Positions 17,078 through 27,387 are shown, numbered from the stretch's first letter. The stretch: 64,000 nt of DNA from an uncultured bacterium (GCA_949284715.1 CASDWH010000029.1:62001-126000), one strand, 5' to 3'. Made by a program: numbers and translations. Notes: generated by a model from the sequence alone, not told the origin.

Positions 17078-18865
17078 ATGACAAAACAGATTAAGGTTAT
17101 GGATACATCATTCCGTGACGGATTTCAGTCGGTGTATGGCGCAAGAGTGTTTGTAGATGATTTTCTGCCGGCTCTGAAATCAGCAGTTGATGCAGGTATT
17201 AGACATTTTGAAGTTGCAGGCGGTGCAAGATTCCAATCTCCTATTTTTTATTGTAATGAAAACGCATTTGACACAATGGATAAAATAAGAGCCGCAGTTG
17301 GCCCTGATATTAATCTTCAATCTTTAGCAAGGGGGGTAAATGTTGTAGGACTGGATTCTCAACCCCGGGATATGATTAATCTTCACGCAAAAATGTTTAA
17401 AAAACACGGGATTACAACTATTAGGAACTTTGACGCATTAAATGATGTAAATAACCTTATTTATTCCGGTCAATGTATTGTTGATAACGGATTAAATCAC
17501 GAGGTTACAATTACGATGATGGAACTGCCGATTGGCTGTACAGGTGCGCACGATGCGGCATTTTATGAAAGGGTACTGCGTTCGATACTTGATGCAGGGA
17601 TTCCATTTACGTCATTAGCCTTTAAAGACGCATCAGGAACTTCTGCACCGAGAAAAGTTTATGAAACAATTAAACGTACGAGGGAGATTTTGGGTTCAGA
17701 GGCTCACATAAGATTCCACTCTCATGAAACAGCAGGAACAGGGCTTGCTGCATATCTTGCAGCTCTGGATGGCGGGGCTGATGGCATTGACCTTTCTATG
17801 AAGCCTGTTTCCGGCGGAACCGCGCAGCCTGATATTGTTTCTATGTGGCATGCTCTTAAAGGTACAGAATATGATTTAGGTATTGATATCAAGAAAATTC
17901 TTGAAACAGAAGAAATATTTAAAGAATGTATGAAAGATTATTTCTTGCCGCCCGAAGCACTTGCGGTTAACCCTATGATTATTCAATCACCGTTACCGGG
18001 CGGTGCGTTGACTGCAAATACTCAGATGCTCCGCGATAACGGTATTATGGATAAATATCCTCAAATTGTTGCTGCGATGGAAGAGGTTGTTGAAAAAGGC
18101 GGATTTGGTACATCTGTAACCCCTGTTTCACAGTTTTATTTCCAACAGGCCTTTAACAATGTGATGTTCGGCTCATGGAAGAAGATTGCAGAAGGTTATG
18201 GCAAAATGGTTCTCGGGTATTTCGGCAAGACTCCCTGCGAGCCTGATTCTGAAGTTGTAAAAATTGCGTCGGAACAGTTAGGCTTGCAGCCGACTACAGA
18301 AAAAGTTGTAGATATTAATGACAGGAACCCTGATAAAGGTATTGAGGCTGCTAAGAAAATGCTTGCTGAGGCAGGTTTAGAGCAAACGGAAGAAAATATT
18401 TTTATTGCAGGGGCATGTAAAGAAAAAGGTATTATGTTTCTTCTGGGGAAGGGACAAATCGGTGTTCGTAAGAACTGTCCGAAAACAGAATGTGCGCCTG
18501 TTTCTAAATCAGGTTCTGAATATACTGTTTCTGTTAATGGTAAAAAATATGCTATTAAACTTGAAGGCGATGGGAAAGCTATGGTTAATGGCAAAGAATA
18601 CTCTGTTAATGTTAAAGAAGGTATAGAAACAGCTTCTGTATCAAGCGGGGAAGGTACTCCTGTTAATGCAGCACTTCCGGGAGTTATTCTTAGAACGTGT
18701 GTATCAGAAGGGGATGAGATTTCTGAGGGGGATGTAATCCTTGTTCTTGAAGCAATGAAGATGGAAACAGAGGTTAAATCACCTGTAGGCGGTGTTGTTA
18801 AATCAATAGAAGTTGAACAGGGTGATAAGGTAATAACCGGACAGCTTCTGGCAACGGTAGGTTAG
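17078..18865 (+). CDS. oadA: Decarboxylase alpha subunit: carboxyltransferase plus biotin carrier
   Basis: The protein moves a carboxyl group from the substrate (probably oxaloacetate) to biotin on its own tail. The 595 aa comprise a TIM-barrel carboxyltransferase (MDTSFRDGFQS opening, SFKD-type FKDASGTSAP with the active lysine, HSHETAG metal-binding histidines), a linker, and a C-terminal biotinyl domain with EAMKMET, where Lys561 lies 34 residues from the end as usual. 'FRDGFQS' differs from the common 'LRDAHQS', so another beta-keto or malonyl-type substrate is possible. The operon context birA-oadG-oadA-oadB supports a sodium pump. Confidence 0.9.
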   Translation: MTKQIKVMDTSFRDGFQSVYGARVFVDDFLPALKSAVDAGIRHFEVAGGARFQSPIFYCNENAFDTMDKIRAAVGPDINLQSLARGVNVVGLDSQPRDMINLHAKMFKKHGITTIRNFDALNDVNNLIYSGQCIVDNGLNHEVTITMMELPIGCTGAHDAAFYERVLRSILDAGIPFTSLAFKDASGTSAPRKVYETIKRTREILGSEAHIRFHSHETAGTGLAAYLAALDGGADGIDLSMKPVSGGTAQPDIVSMWHALKGTEYDLGIDIKKILETEEIFKECMKDYFLPPEALAVNPMIIQSPLPGGALTANTQMLRDNGIMDKYPQIVAAMEEVVEKGGFGTSVTPVSQFYFQQAFNNVMFGSWKKIAEGYGKMVLGYFGKTPCEPDSEVVKIASEQLGLQPTTEKVVDINDRNPDKGIEAAKKMLAEAGLEQTEENIFIAGACKEKGIMFLLGKGQIGVRKNCPKTECAPVSKSGSEYTVSVNGKKYAIKLEGDGKAMVNGKEYSVNVKEGIETASVSSGEGTPVNAALPGVILRTCVSEGDEISEGDVILVLEAMKMETEVKSPVGGVVKSIEVEQGDKVITGQLLATVG

Positions 18866-18880
18866 GAAAGGGAATGAGAT

Positions 18881-20056
18881 ATGAATTTGTTAGAAGGATT
18901 TAAAAGTCTTTGGAATTCAACAGGTATAGCAAATTTTGTTCTTGCTCCTGATCCGAATATTACATCTGTTGCCGAACAGTTTATGCATCAGTACGGACAA
19001 ATGATAATGATTTTGGTATGTTTGTTTCTGCTGTGGCTTGGTATTAAGAAACAATTTGAACCGCTGCTGCTTGTTCCGATTGCATTTGGCGGTTTATTAT
19101 CGAATATTCCTGTATGTGATATGGCAGGGCCTCATGGATTTTTGGGTATTATATATGAAGCGGGTATTCATAAAGGGCTGTTTCCGTTAATTATATTTAT
19201 GGGTGTTGGCGCAATGACTGATTTCGGGCCGTTGATTGCCAACCCGAAAACCGCATTGCTGGGCGGCGCTGCACAGTTTGGTATATTTGGTGCTTTGCTT
19301 ATGGCGTTATGCTTATTTGGATTTACTCTGCCGCAGTCGGGCGCAATAGGTATTATAGGCGGAGCGGATGGGCCGACATCAATATTTGTTACAAGTAAAC
19401 TTGCTCCGGAACTCCTTGGTGCAATTGCGGTTGCAGCATACTCATATATGGCGCTTGTACCTGTTATTCAACCGCCTATTATGAAAATGCTTACAACGGT
19501 TGAAGAAAGAAAAATACAGATGACGCAGTTAAGAGAAGTATCAAAACGCGAAAAAATAGTTTTTCCTATTGTTGTACTTCTTTTGTGTGTTGTACTTCTT
19601 CCGGATGCGTGTCCGCTTGTCGGCGCTTTGACATTTGGTAATCTTTGTAAAGAATGCGGTGTTGTTGAAAGACTTTCTGATACTATGCAGAACGCGTTAA
19701 TTAATATTGTTACTATTTTCTTAGGGCTGTCTGTAGGTTCAAAACTCTCGGCGGAACAGTTTTTAACAGTGCAGACGCTGTTTATTCTCTTCCTCGGGAT
19801 TATGGCATTTTCACTGGCAACAGCAGGCGGAGTTATTATGGCAAAGATTATGAACATGTTTTCTAAAGATAAAATTAATCCGCTTATCGGCTCAGCCGGC
19901 GTGTCTGCTGTTCCGATGGCAGCGCGCGTATCTAATAAAGTAGGTCTGGAGTATAACAGCCAGAACTACCTGTTAATGCACGCTATGGGGCCGAATGTCG
20001 CAGGTGTAATCGGCTCGGCTGTAGCTGCGGGCGTACTGCTTGCGCTGTGTAAGTAA
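18881..20056 (+). CDS. oadB: Na+-transporting carboxylyase beta subunit (OadB)
   Basis: This is the membrane subunit that decarboxylates carboxybiotin and exports Na+. The 391-aa protein has about nine hydrophobic helices and the family core [21 protein letters not shown], containing the essential aspartate, plus a conserved [14 protein letters not shown] stretch near the end. It is the last gene of the operon, followed by a terminator. Together with OadA and OadG it would convert decarboxylation energy into a sodium gradient in fermenting cells. Confidence 0.95.
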   Translation: MNLLEGFKSLWNSTGIANFVLAPDPNITSVAEQFMHQYGQMIMILVCLFLLWLGIKKQFEPLLLVPIAFGGLLSNIPVCDMAGPHGFLGIIYEAGIHKGLFPLIIFMGVGAMTDFGPLIANPKTALLGGAAQFGIFGALLMALCLFGFTLPQSGAIGIIGGADGPTSIFVTSKLAPELLGAIAVAAYSYMALVPVIQPPIMKMLTTVEERKIQMTQLREVSKREKIVFPIVVLLLCVVLLPDACPLVGALTFGNLCKECGVVERLSDTMQNALINIVTIFLGLSVGSKLSAEQFLTVQTLFILFLGIMAFSLATAGGVIMAKIMNMFSKDKINPLIGSAGVSAVPMAARVSNKVGLEYNSQNYLLMHAMGPNVAGVIGSAVAAGVLLALCK

Positions 20057-20096
20057 GGTTAGATAAATTTACTCCGCCCCAGTTTTGGGCGGGATA

Positions 20097-20131
20097 AGGG
20101 GTGGGGAACGGTTCTTCACCTCTTATTTTTA
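20097..20131 (+). terminator. Terminator after oadB
   Basis: A 12-bp stem with G-U pairs (AGGGGTGGGGAA/TTCTTCACCTCT) and a 3-nt loop is followed by TATTTTT. A second GC hairpin (CCGCCC/GGGCGG, 20073-20092) precedes it. Confidence 0.65.
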
Positions 20132-20164
20132 CAGAAGATGTAACGAAAACTTAACAAATATTCT

Positions 20165-20245
20165 AATGTAACGAAATATAAAGACAGATTTTCAATAGGC
20201 TGAAACCAAGTTATAATCCCCGATATGATATGATATGATATGATG
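20165..20245 (+). promoter_or_regulatory. Promoter with HLR1-type site and GATAT repeats (copy of the 1344 region)
   Basis: On the minus strand of 20165-20182 reads TTTATATTTCGTTACATT, an HLR1 with one mismatch. Then -35-like TTTCAA (20190), 16-bp spacer, -10 TATAAT (20212-20217), and four to five GATAT repeats. The block aligns with 1318-1420 over roughly 95 bp at about 80 per cent identity by eye, including an identical stretch around the -10 box. Confidence 0.65.
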
Positions 20246-20327
20246 GGATGGGCTAAAGTTTTAATCAAATATGCCGTTAAGAATAAACAAGAGTCAACAC
20301 CTTAATTAAAGAAAGGCGGCATATTGG

Positions 20328-21554
20328 ATGGCAGATTTTAGTTATACCGTGTAGAGCGGGGATAAAGGATTAACTCATATTTTTTTAAAGAAAGCAAAAG
20401 ATGCCGGTTATGAAGGTGATGCAAAAAAAATAAACTGGCAGAGAGTATTTAGTGTATTTGATCAGGTGCAGGCAGAAGAGATAGCTGAAGGAGAAAAACT
20501 GTATTCAGGCGGTAATGATAAAACGCGTTCTGGCTGGGGAAATAGTTATATAGTAAAAATCGGCGATGTAATCAATTTGACAAAAGCGCAGATTGATAAA
20601 ATTTATACAGCAATGGGATTTAAGAAGGTAGGCGGCGCTGCAAATCCTGCGCAGGCGCCCGGTAATCAACAGAATGTAGATAAAGGCGCTCAAACCCCGC
20701 CTCCGAACGGTGTAAATGAAGCCGCTGCAAAACAAGATTATGATAGTATCAAGGTAAATGTATCTGTGGAACAGCTTGATCGTAATAGAAGAGTTGGTCA
20801 TTTTGTACAAAATCGTAATAAAGGGTATAAAATTGCTGAAAAAATTCTTGCGATAAATGATAAGATAGGATTTCTGGCCGGCAAAGAACAAATACAAGAA
20901 ATGAAGGATGCCCTGAGCCTTATTACAAAATATAATGTACTCTACGTACTAGAAAAAATCCCGAATCTTGTAGAGATGATAAATGATGTTGATGCTCTGG
21001 GGTTCGGGCTGAATAAAGAGGATGTTATCAAATATCTTTTAACGCCGCTTGTTCAAAAAGCAGATGAGTATGGCGTGACATATAACAATATGCCGATAGG
21101 CAAAAGCGGATATCTAAAGGAGGCTGCCGGATTCTCTCTTGATAAAATAAAAGAAGAGGTGGCACGATTATCAAATAGCTGTAGAGAAAAAGAAATGTCA
21201 CTGGTGCATGAAGAGCAGAGAAAGGCGCAAGAATCTTTTGATAAAGCGAATGCGACCCTTGCTGAGGCTGCTAATATGAAACCGAAGCCTGAGATAACGA
21301 AAAACTCGGATGGTACTAAGAGTGCACGGCTGCCTGACGGACGCTGGATAAAAGTGACCTATGATAAAAATGGTGAAATAAACGAAATAGCTATTTCTTA
21401 TGATACCGAAAAAAATCCCACAGACGGTACTGATTATAGTGAGGTTACTTATAATGCGAAAGATGCACGTTGTGGCAAGTACTCTATACAATCCGGGTAT
21501 GATTTTGAGAAATTAAAGGCGGTTGCAGAGAAGATATTCGGGAAGAATAAGTAG
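20328..21554 (+). pseudogene. LysM-like protein gene with in-frame amber codon
   Basis: Reading from ATG 20328 (RBS AAAGGCGG) gives MADFSYTV, then TAG at 20352-20354, then an uninterrupted frame SGDKGLTHIFLKKAK... to 21554. LysM-type domains begin YTVQSGD, so the amber most likely replaced a CAG (Gln). The rest (about 400 aa) has a second LysM-like 'YIVKIGDVINL', a Pro-rich linker (about 105-125), a long helical, charged middle and a C-terminal SARLPDGRWIKVTYDKNGEI fold. Either it is a recent pseudogene, a suppressed amber, or an assembly error; translation could also restart downstream (GTG/ATG near 20466). The promoter is intact and shared with the gene at 1498. Confidence 0.65.
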
Positions 21555-21562
21555 TAATATCT

Positions 21563-21599
21563 AACAAATCAGGCGGGACTTGTCCCGCCTGATTTGTTG
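21563..21599. terminator. Bidirectional hairpin between convergent genes
   Basis: A near-perfect palindrome, AACAAATCAGGCGGGA with CTTG loop and TCCCGCCTGATTTGTT, lies between the stop at 21554 and the rubrerythrin stop at 21630 on the other strand. Confidence 0.8.
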
Positions 21600-21629
21600 T
21601 TTAAGTATCCGGAGGAGAAAGGATAGTCA

Positions 21630-22178
21630 TTAGTAATTTTCAGCTTTTACAAAGAAAAATGCTTTCGGGTGTTTGCATACAGGGCAGATTTCTGGAGCGT
21701 TTTCGCCTTCAAAAACATGACCGCAGTTTGCACATTCCCATCTTACAGTTTCCGGTTTTTTATCAAAAACTCTGTTATTCTTAACGTTTTCTAAGAGTTT
21801 TCTGTATCTGTCCTCGTGTTCTTTTTCAATTTTTGCTACAAGTTCAAAGAGTGCCGCAATTCTTGTAAACCCTTCTTCTTTTGCTTCTTTTGCAAATTTA
21901 GCGTACATATCTGTCCATTCGTAATTTTCACCGTTTGCGGCATCTTCAAGATTAATCAGTGTTTCCGGAACAGAATCGCCGTGCAGCAGTTTGAACCAGA
22001 TTTTTGCGTGTTCTTTTTCATTATTTGCTGTTTCTTCAAATATTTTGCTTATTTGTACATATCCTTCTTTTTTTGCTTGTGAGGCATAGTATGTATATTT
22101 GTTTCTTGCCTGTGATTCTCCGGCAAATGCTTCCATTAAATTCTTTTCAGTTTTTGTCCCTTTTAGATTTTCATTCAT
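21630..22178 (-). CDS. rbr: Rubrerythrin
   Basis: This is a non-haem diiron peroxidase that reduces hydrogen peroxide in anaerobes. The 182-aa protein has the ferritin-like domain with EXXH-type ligands ([35 protein letters not shown]) and a C-terminal rubredoxin ribbon [10 protein letters not shown]...[11 protein letters not shown]. The start at 22178 (MNENLKG) has AAAGGA 9 bp upstream; an upstream frame extension overlaps the fur gene and is not used. It is co-transcribed with the Fur-family gene 14 bp upstream. Confidence 0.95.
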   Translation of the reverse strand: MNENLKGTKTEKNLMEAFAGESQARNKYTYYASQAKKEGYVQISKIFEETANNEKEHAKIWFKLLHGDSVPETLINLEDAANGENYEWTDMYAKFAKEAKEEGFTRIAALFELVAKIEKEHEDRYRKLLENVKNNRVFDKKPETVRWECANCGHVFEGENAPEICPVCKHPKAFFFVKAENY

Positions 22179-22192
22179 TGTTAATATTCCTT

Positions 22193-22579
22193 TCATACTT
22201 TGTCTGAACTGTTTTTTATGCATTCGCTGCATATTCCTTTTAAAATAATGTCCCTGTTTGTGATTATAAAACCTTCATTGTGCTTTATTTCAGGAATTTG
22301 TATATCCTCTTTTTCTATATCAAAGATTTTTTTGCATTTATTACATATAAAATGGTAGTGTTCGTGTATGTTATGGTCAAAATGGGCAGAATTATCCAGA
22401 CCGTCTATTTTTTTGATTATTCCAAGGTCTGCCAGTTGATTTAAGTTCCTGTATAGTGTTCCTTTGCTAATGCTTTTGTCTTTTTCGTGTACTTTATCAT
22501 ACAACTGGTCAGCAGAAGGATGTACGGCGTACTCTTCTAATGTGTCTAATATAATCTGTCTTTGTCTAGAATAATTCAT
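22193..22579 (-). CDS. Fur-family regulator, probably PerR
   Basis: The 128-aa protein has a winged-helix N-terminal domain ([31 protein letters not shown]) and a C-terminal metal domain with [22 protein letters not shown] and a second CSEC pair, giving the four-cysteine structural zinc site and a His/Asp-rich regulatory site. Genetic linkage to rubrerythrin is typical of the peroxide sensor PerR, so that is the favoured identity, but Fur or Zur cannot be excluded by sequence alone. It would repress its own operon until oxidised. Confidence 0.85.
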   Translation of the reverse strand: MNYSRQRQIILDTLEEYAVHPSADQLYDKVHEKDKSISKGTLYRNLNQLADLGIIKKIDGLDNSAHFDHNIHEHYHFICNKCKKIFDIEKEDIQIPEIKHNEGFIITNRDIILKGICSECIKNSSDKV

Positions 22580-22825
22580 CGTTTAAACAAAACTAGTAAT
22601 AATTCCTATTTTAATTTTAACTTATTTTATAATTTTGTCAAGGGATGTTATTATTGATTTCCTGCCCCTAGCAGGGGCGGAAAAGGGCGGGGAGTGTTTT
22701 TCGATACAAAAAACGGCGCTTTTGCTGTCGGTATACCCGCCGCCTCTTCCAATTATTAATAAATCATTAACTAATTATGTTTCTTCAAGGTTTGTGTTAT
22801 GATATCTTTAATATGAGGAGTACAC

Positions 22826-25465
22826 ATGATTAAATTTTTATTGAAGCTACTTGGAGATCCCAATGAAAAGAAGATAAAGCACATGATGGGAGTTGTAGAA
22901 CGTATAAATGCTCTTGAACCGGAGTTTGAAAAGCTGTCGGATGAAGAGCTGCGTGCAAAAACAGATGAATTCAAAGCAATCCTTGCCAAACGCCCGACTT
23001 CCGATAATGAAAAGGCAGACAGGATTTTGGAGAAGGAAGCTCTTGATTCTATTTTGCCGGAGGCCTTTGCAACCGTTCGTGAAGCAGGGAAACGGGTGCT
23101 TAATATGCGCCACTTTGATGTACAGCTTATCGGCGGGTATTTTCTCCACAACGCCCATATTGCAGAGATGAGAACAGGTGAAGGTAAAACCCTTGTCGCA
23201 ACTCTCCCTGCTTATTTAAATGCGCTTACCGGAAAGGGAGTTCACGTTATTACAGTTAATGATTATCTTGCAAAGCGTGACAGCGAATGGATGGGGAAGA
23301 TTTATAAATTTCTAGGCCTCTCAGTAGGCGTAATCCTTTCTAACCAGCATTCTCCCACAGAGTTTGAGGACAAACGCGCGGCGTATGCGTGTGATATTAC
23401 CTATGGTACAAATAATGAGTTCGGTTTTGATTATCTGCGTGATAATATGGCAGCAAGTGAGGATATGCTTGTACAAAGGCCGTTTAATTATGCAATTATT
23501 GATGAAGTCGACAGTATTTTGATTGATGAAGCCCGTACTCCTCTTATTATAAGCGGGCGTGTAGAGCAGTCCGCAGATACGTATACCCTGATGGCTAAGG
23601 TTGCTCCTCAATTGACTAAAGATGTTGATTACGAAGTTGATGAAAAAAATAAAAATGTTATTTTAACAGAAGAGGGTATAGACAGGGCGCAGGAATTAAT
23701 CGGCTGCAAAGACCTGTTTGATATTAATACCCAGTATGCACATAATTTATTGCAGGCGCTTAAGGCAAAAGAATTGTTTATAAAAGATACTGATTATGTT
23801 GTAAAAGACAATCAGGTCGTAATTGTAGATGAGTTTACCGGACGGTTAATGCAGGGCAGGCGCTGGTCTGACGGATTACATCAGGCGATTGAAGCTAAAG
23901 AAGGTGTAGAAATTCAGGATGAAACCCAGACACTTGCAAGTATTACTTTCCAAAACCTTTTCAGGCTGTATCCGAAGCTTTCCGGTATGACAGGTACAGC
24001 AATGACCGAGGAAGCGGAGTTTGGTAAGATTTATAATCTTGAAGTAACATCAATTCCTACAAACAAGCCGGATATAAGGATTAACTATCCTGATGTAATT
24101 TTTAAGACAGAAGTTGTTAAATATAATAAAGTTGTTGATGATATTGTAAAACAGCACGAGCTTGGCCGGCCGGTGCTTGTGGGTACAATAAGTATTGAAA
24201 AATCAGAATATCTTTCTTCACTGCTTAAAAAACGCGGAATAAAACACAATGTATTGAATGCAAAACAGCATGAGAGAGAAGCGTATATAATTGCGCAGGC
24301 AGGGCGTTACGGGGCAGTTACCATTGCAACAAATATGGCCGGCCGCGGTACCGATATTCTGCTCGGTGGTAATGCGGAATATCTTGCCAAAGAAAAACTT
24401 GAATCAATGAACATTTCTCCGGACAGTCCGGACTATGAGGCTGTTAAAACAAAAATATTTGACGAAACAAAGAAAATAACAGAAGAAGAACACCGTAAAG
24501 TAGTAGAAGCCGGCGGGCTGCATGTAATCGGCACCGAACGTCACGAGTCACGCCGTATTGACAACCAGTTAAGAGGGCGTGCTGCACGTCAGGGGGATCC
24601 CGGTTCTACAAGGTTCTTTTTATCTTTGCAAGATAATCTTATGAGGATTTTCGGCGGAGATAAAATGACCGCTATTATGAATATGATGAACGCAGATGAG
24701 GATATGGAAATTGAATCGGCAATTATTACAAGACAAATTCAGGCAGCCCAGAAGAAGGTTGAAACCTATCATTTCGATATAAGAAAAAGTGTTCTTGAAT
24801 ACGATGATGTTATGAATATCCAGAGAGAAAAATTCTATGCTCAGCGGCGGAAAGTGCTTAAGGGCAAAGGGCTTAGAGAGGATATTAAGTATATGATTGA
24901 GAATGAAATTGACAGACTTTTGAAATCATATATTACACCGGAGATGAGTCCTGAAGAGTACGTTAAAGAGGATATTGAAACACTTGTTAAAGAGCTTCAT
25001 TCAACCATTCCGCAGCTTTCATATATAGGGTTTGATGATATTAAAAATTATAAATACCAGCGTATTAATGACAACTTAAGAGATGCTGCTCTTAAGGCGT
25101 ATGACGAACATGAAGAAGAAATTATTAATTTCTATAATGGTATTATGAAACAGTACAATCCTGACGGATATGTAGAACAGGTTGCATTCAGCGATGATAA
25201 CCTTGTGCGTTCGCTTGAACGTGATATTTTACTAAGAGTCGTTGACAACCGCTGGATTGATCACCTGCATAATATTGATATGCTAAGAGAAGGAATCGGG
25301 CTTAGGGCTTACGGACAAAAAGATCCGCTCATTGAGTACAAGAAAGAAGCCTATGATTTGTTCAATAATATGATGCATGAAATTCAGGGGAATACTGTTA
25401 AACATATCTTTAGAGCAAAGTTCGGGATTCAGTTTGTGGACGGGACTGAACAGGAAATGGTTTAG
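22826..25465 (+). CDS. secA: Preprotein translocase ATPase SecA
   Basis: It drives export through SecYEG. The 879-aa protein has Walker A in MRTGEGKTLVATLP, the DEVDSILIDEARTPLIISG block, a preprotein cross-linking domain, GRGTDILLGGNAE and the helical scaffold/wing region ending DNRWIDHLHNIDMLREGI. It ends GTEQEMV and lacks the C-terminal zinc CXCXnHC tail that binds SecB. RBS GAGGAG 7 bp upstream. The 240-bp upstream region carries two GC-rich inverted repeats (near 22660-22735). Confidence 0.98.
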   Translation: MIKFLLKLLGDPNEKKIKHMMGVVERINALEPEFEKLSDEELRAKTDEFKAILAKRPTSDNEKADRILEKEALDSILPEAFATVREAGKRVLNMRHFDVQLIGGYFLHNAHIAEMRTGEGKTLVATLPAYLNALTGKGVHVITVNDYLAKRDSEWMGKIYKFLGLSVGVILSNQHSPTEFEDKRAAYACDITYGTNNEFGFDYLRDNMAASEDMLVQRPFNYAIIDEVDSILIDEARTPLIISGRVEQSADTYTLMAKVAPQLTKDVDYEVDEKNKNVILTEEGIDRAQELIGCKDLFDINTQYAHNLLQALKAKELFIKDTDYVVKDNQVVIVDEFTGRLMQGRRWSDGLHQAIEAKEGVEIQDETQTLASITFQNLFRLYPKLSGMTGTAMTEEAEFGKIYNLEVTSIPTNKPDIRINYPDVIFKTEVVKYNKVVDDIVKQHELGRPVLVGTISIEKSEYLSSLLKKRGIKHNVLNAKQHEREAYIIAQAGRYGAVTIATNMAGRGTDILLGGNAEYLAKEKLESMNISPDSPDYEAVKTKIFDETKKITEEEHRKVVEAGGLHVIGTERHESRRIDNQLRGRAARQGDPGSTRFFLSLQDNLMRIFGGDKMTAIMNMMNADEDMEIESAIITRQIQAAQKKVETYHFDIRKSVLEYDDVMNIQREKFYAQRRKVLKGKGLREDIKYMIENEIDRLLKSYITPEMSPEEYVKEDIETLVKELHSTIPQLSYIGFDDIKNYKYQRINDNLRDAALKAYDEHEEEIINFYNGIMKQYNPDGYVEQVAFSDDNLVRSLERDILLRVVDNRWIDHLHNIDMLREGIGLRAYGQKDPLIEYKKEAYDLFNNMMHEIQGNTVKHIFRAKFGIQFVDGTEQEMV

Positions 25466-25486
25466 TAGCGCGTATTGGATAGTACA

Positions 25487-26071
25487 ATGTTTAGTAAAGA
25501 AGAAAAGAAAAAGATTTTATCAGTACTTGAAAAAGACGGTGTTATTGCGTTTGTGACAGACACGGTCTGGGGACTTGGATGTCTGCCTGAGAGTGAGAAA
25601 GCCGTTAAAAAAATATATGAAATCAAACACAGAGAAGCTGCAAAGCCTTTGATACTGATGTCTAACGAAGTTTACAATCTGTTTCCGTTCGTAAAGCCGA
25701 TACCAATGTCGGCCCAAAGACTTATGAAGCAGCATTTCCCCGGCGCATTAACAGTAGTTCTGGATAAAACACCTAAAACACCGGATTTTGTAACCTCCGG
25801 CATGAAAACGGTCGGTATAAGAGTTCCTGATTGTCCTGTGTTTGCAGAGCTTTGTAAGATTGTCCCCGGGCATGTTCTTGCTACAACAAGTGCTAATATA
25901 TCACACGAGCCTCCTGCGTTAACTTATCAGGAGGCTGTGGATTGTGTAGGAAGTAAGGTTGGTTATATTGTCAAGGATTATGGGTATAATGCCCGGGGCA
26001 TTGCTTCTACTGTTATAGGAATTGTTGACGGCGAAATTAAAATCTATCGCCAGGGAGTTATTGAGATTTAG
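25487..26071 (+). CDS. YrdC/Sua5-family threonylcarbamoyl-AMP synthase
   Basis: It makes threonylcarbamoyl-AMP from threonine, bicarbonate and ATP for the t6A37 modification of ANN-reading tRNAs. The sequence shows FVTDTVWGLGC, YEIKHREAAKPLILM, PGALTVVLDKT, VGIRVPDCPVF and TTSANISHEPPALT, all typical of the YrdC fold. It is short (about 194 aa), so TsaC-like without the Sua5 C-terminal domain. The start is uncertain: ATG 25487 was chosen over TTG 25475, but neither has a good ribosome site. It lies 20 bp after secA and probably shares its transcript. Confidence 0.9.
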   Translation: MFSKEEKKKILSVLEKDGVIAFVTDTVWGLGCLPESEKAVKKIYEIKHREAAKPLILMSNEVYNLFPFVKPIPMSAQRLMKQHFPGALTVVLDKTPKTPDFVTSGMKTVGIRVPDCPVFAELCKIVPGHVLATTSANISHEPPALTYQEAVDCVGSKVGYIVKDYGYNARGIASTVIGIVDGEIKIYRQGVIEI

Positions 26072-27306
26072 GCTGCTTTATTGATAATTTTCTCAAAAGT
26101 TTCTTGAGTTAGTTTAATATTTTTATAGTTTTCACCTTTTTCAGCCGCTTCTGCTATCGCATCCATTGTTGCAGCAATTGCGTTGTCATAGACTTTTTCT
26201 TTAAGATCTCTATAAGAATACCCGTTTGTTAATCCGGCAAGTTTGTCAAGAGCTGCTTCGTCTTTCATTAAGTCTTTTGTGAGTTCTTTATGTTCTTGCA
26301 TATAAAGTTTAAGCGCATTCTTGCGGGCTACAATGTCAGGATTATCAACAAAGATGTATGATGTAAAACGATCTACCGCAGCAGCGTTCATATCTCCGGC
26401 TGTTTTGGTCAGAGGATTATAAATTTCATTTGTCGTTCCGAAGATTGCAATATTTTTGCGTGTTTTAAGCTGGTTTAATACATCCAGTAATGTCGTTACT
26501 TCTTCGGTTTTACTTACATCTGTATGTATTTTGGATTCACTCAGCATTCCGTTTATTTCATCAAATAAAACAAAATATGTCTGGTTTGGATTTCTATCGG
26601 CTTCGGCAATTATAGCATTGGCTTTTCTTTGGATATTAGCAGATGTTTCGTGTATGTATTTGTTCCCTTCATTGCTGATTTTAAATTCAGCCATAAGGGC
26701 GCCTACTTCTTTTGCTGCTGATTTTACAAAGTTTGTTTTACCTGTTCCGGGAGGGCCGTATAATAAACAAGCCATTTGAGGGTTTACGCCGAGTGATGAA
26801 TAAACTTCATTATGCCTGATAGGGTTTATTATTTTTCTTTTAAATTCGGCTTTTACTTCTTCCATTCCGGGCAGTTTGCTTAGTGTAATAATGTTTGGAT
26901 CATCTTTATAAGAAGTAAATATGGAGGCTGGTTTTGGCTTTTTTCCCATACTTCCAAGGAGCGGCTTAAGGCTTAAACCGATTAGAATTGTAAGAACAAC
27001 AGATGTTGCAAGCCCGGCGATTCTATAGAAATTATCCCAGTCAAATTTCTTTTCAGGCGGATTCATTGCCAATTGTCTGTTCATAGGGAAAAGCATAATA
27101 TTAGGCCGCTGGGTTGTATTTGTTTGTGGAGTATCAGGAGCGGTTACAGTTTTGGTTTCTGTCGTAAATGTATCCTGCGGCGCAATATTAATTACTTTGG
27201 GCTGTACAGTCTGAACCTGCGGTTGTGACTGCTGCTGCGGTGTTGCAATTGCTGCCGGAAACTTGATAACAGGCTGTTGTTCTGTGCCAAAATTAACATT
27301 ATACAT
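26068..27306 (-). CDS. Membrane-anchored AAA+ ATPase, lineage-specific
   Basis: The 412-aa protein begins MYNVNFGTEQQ, followed by a Gln/Pro/Thr-rich linker, one membrane helix (about residues 90-114), then a single AAA+ module of the FtsH/classical clade: PGMEEVKAEF, Walker A GPPGTGKTNF (about 183), Walker B FVLFDEINGM (about 248), an Asn-containing sensor 1 (IFGTTNEIYNPL) and an arginine-finger-like VDRF. There is no protease domain, so it is probably a remodelling or extraction ATPase at the membrane. Start 27306 has AAGGAAG at the right distance. An exact HLR1 repeat lies 82-99 bp upstream. Its 3' end overlaps the convergent YrdC-type gene by 4 bp. Confidence 0.8.
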   Translation of the reverse strand: MYNVNFGTEQQPVIKFPAAIATPQQQSQPQVQTVQPKVINIAPQDTFTTETKTVTAPDTPQTNTTQRPNIMLFPMNRQLAMNPPEKKFDWDNFYRIAGLATSVVLTILIGLSLKPLLGSMGKKPKPASIFTSYKDDPNIITLSKLPGMEEVKAEFKRKIINPIRHNEVYSSLGVNPQMACLLYGPPGTGKTNFVKSAAKEVGALMAEFKISNEGNKYIHETSANIQRKANAIIAEADRNPNQTYFVLFDEINGMLSESKIHTDVSKTEEVTTLLDVLNQLKTRKNIAIFGTTNEIYNPLTKTAGDMNAAAVDRFTSYIFVDNPDIVARKNALKLYMQEHKELTKDLMKDEAALDKLAGLTNGYSYRDLKEKVYDNAIAATMDAIAEAAEKGENYKNIKLTQETFEKIINKAA

Positions 27307-27387
27307 AATAAACACTTCCTTAAAAACTTCTACACACCTATACTAAAACAGATGAAACAACAAAATTGACAAAATAGACGGTTAATA

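Noticed and set aside
22640-22740. SecM-like arrest peptide gene before secA
   Set aside because: The region has GC-rich inverted repeats but no frame with a ribosome site and signal peptide.
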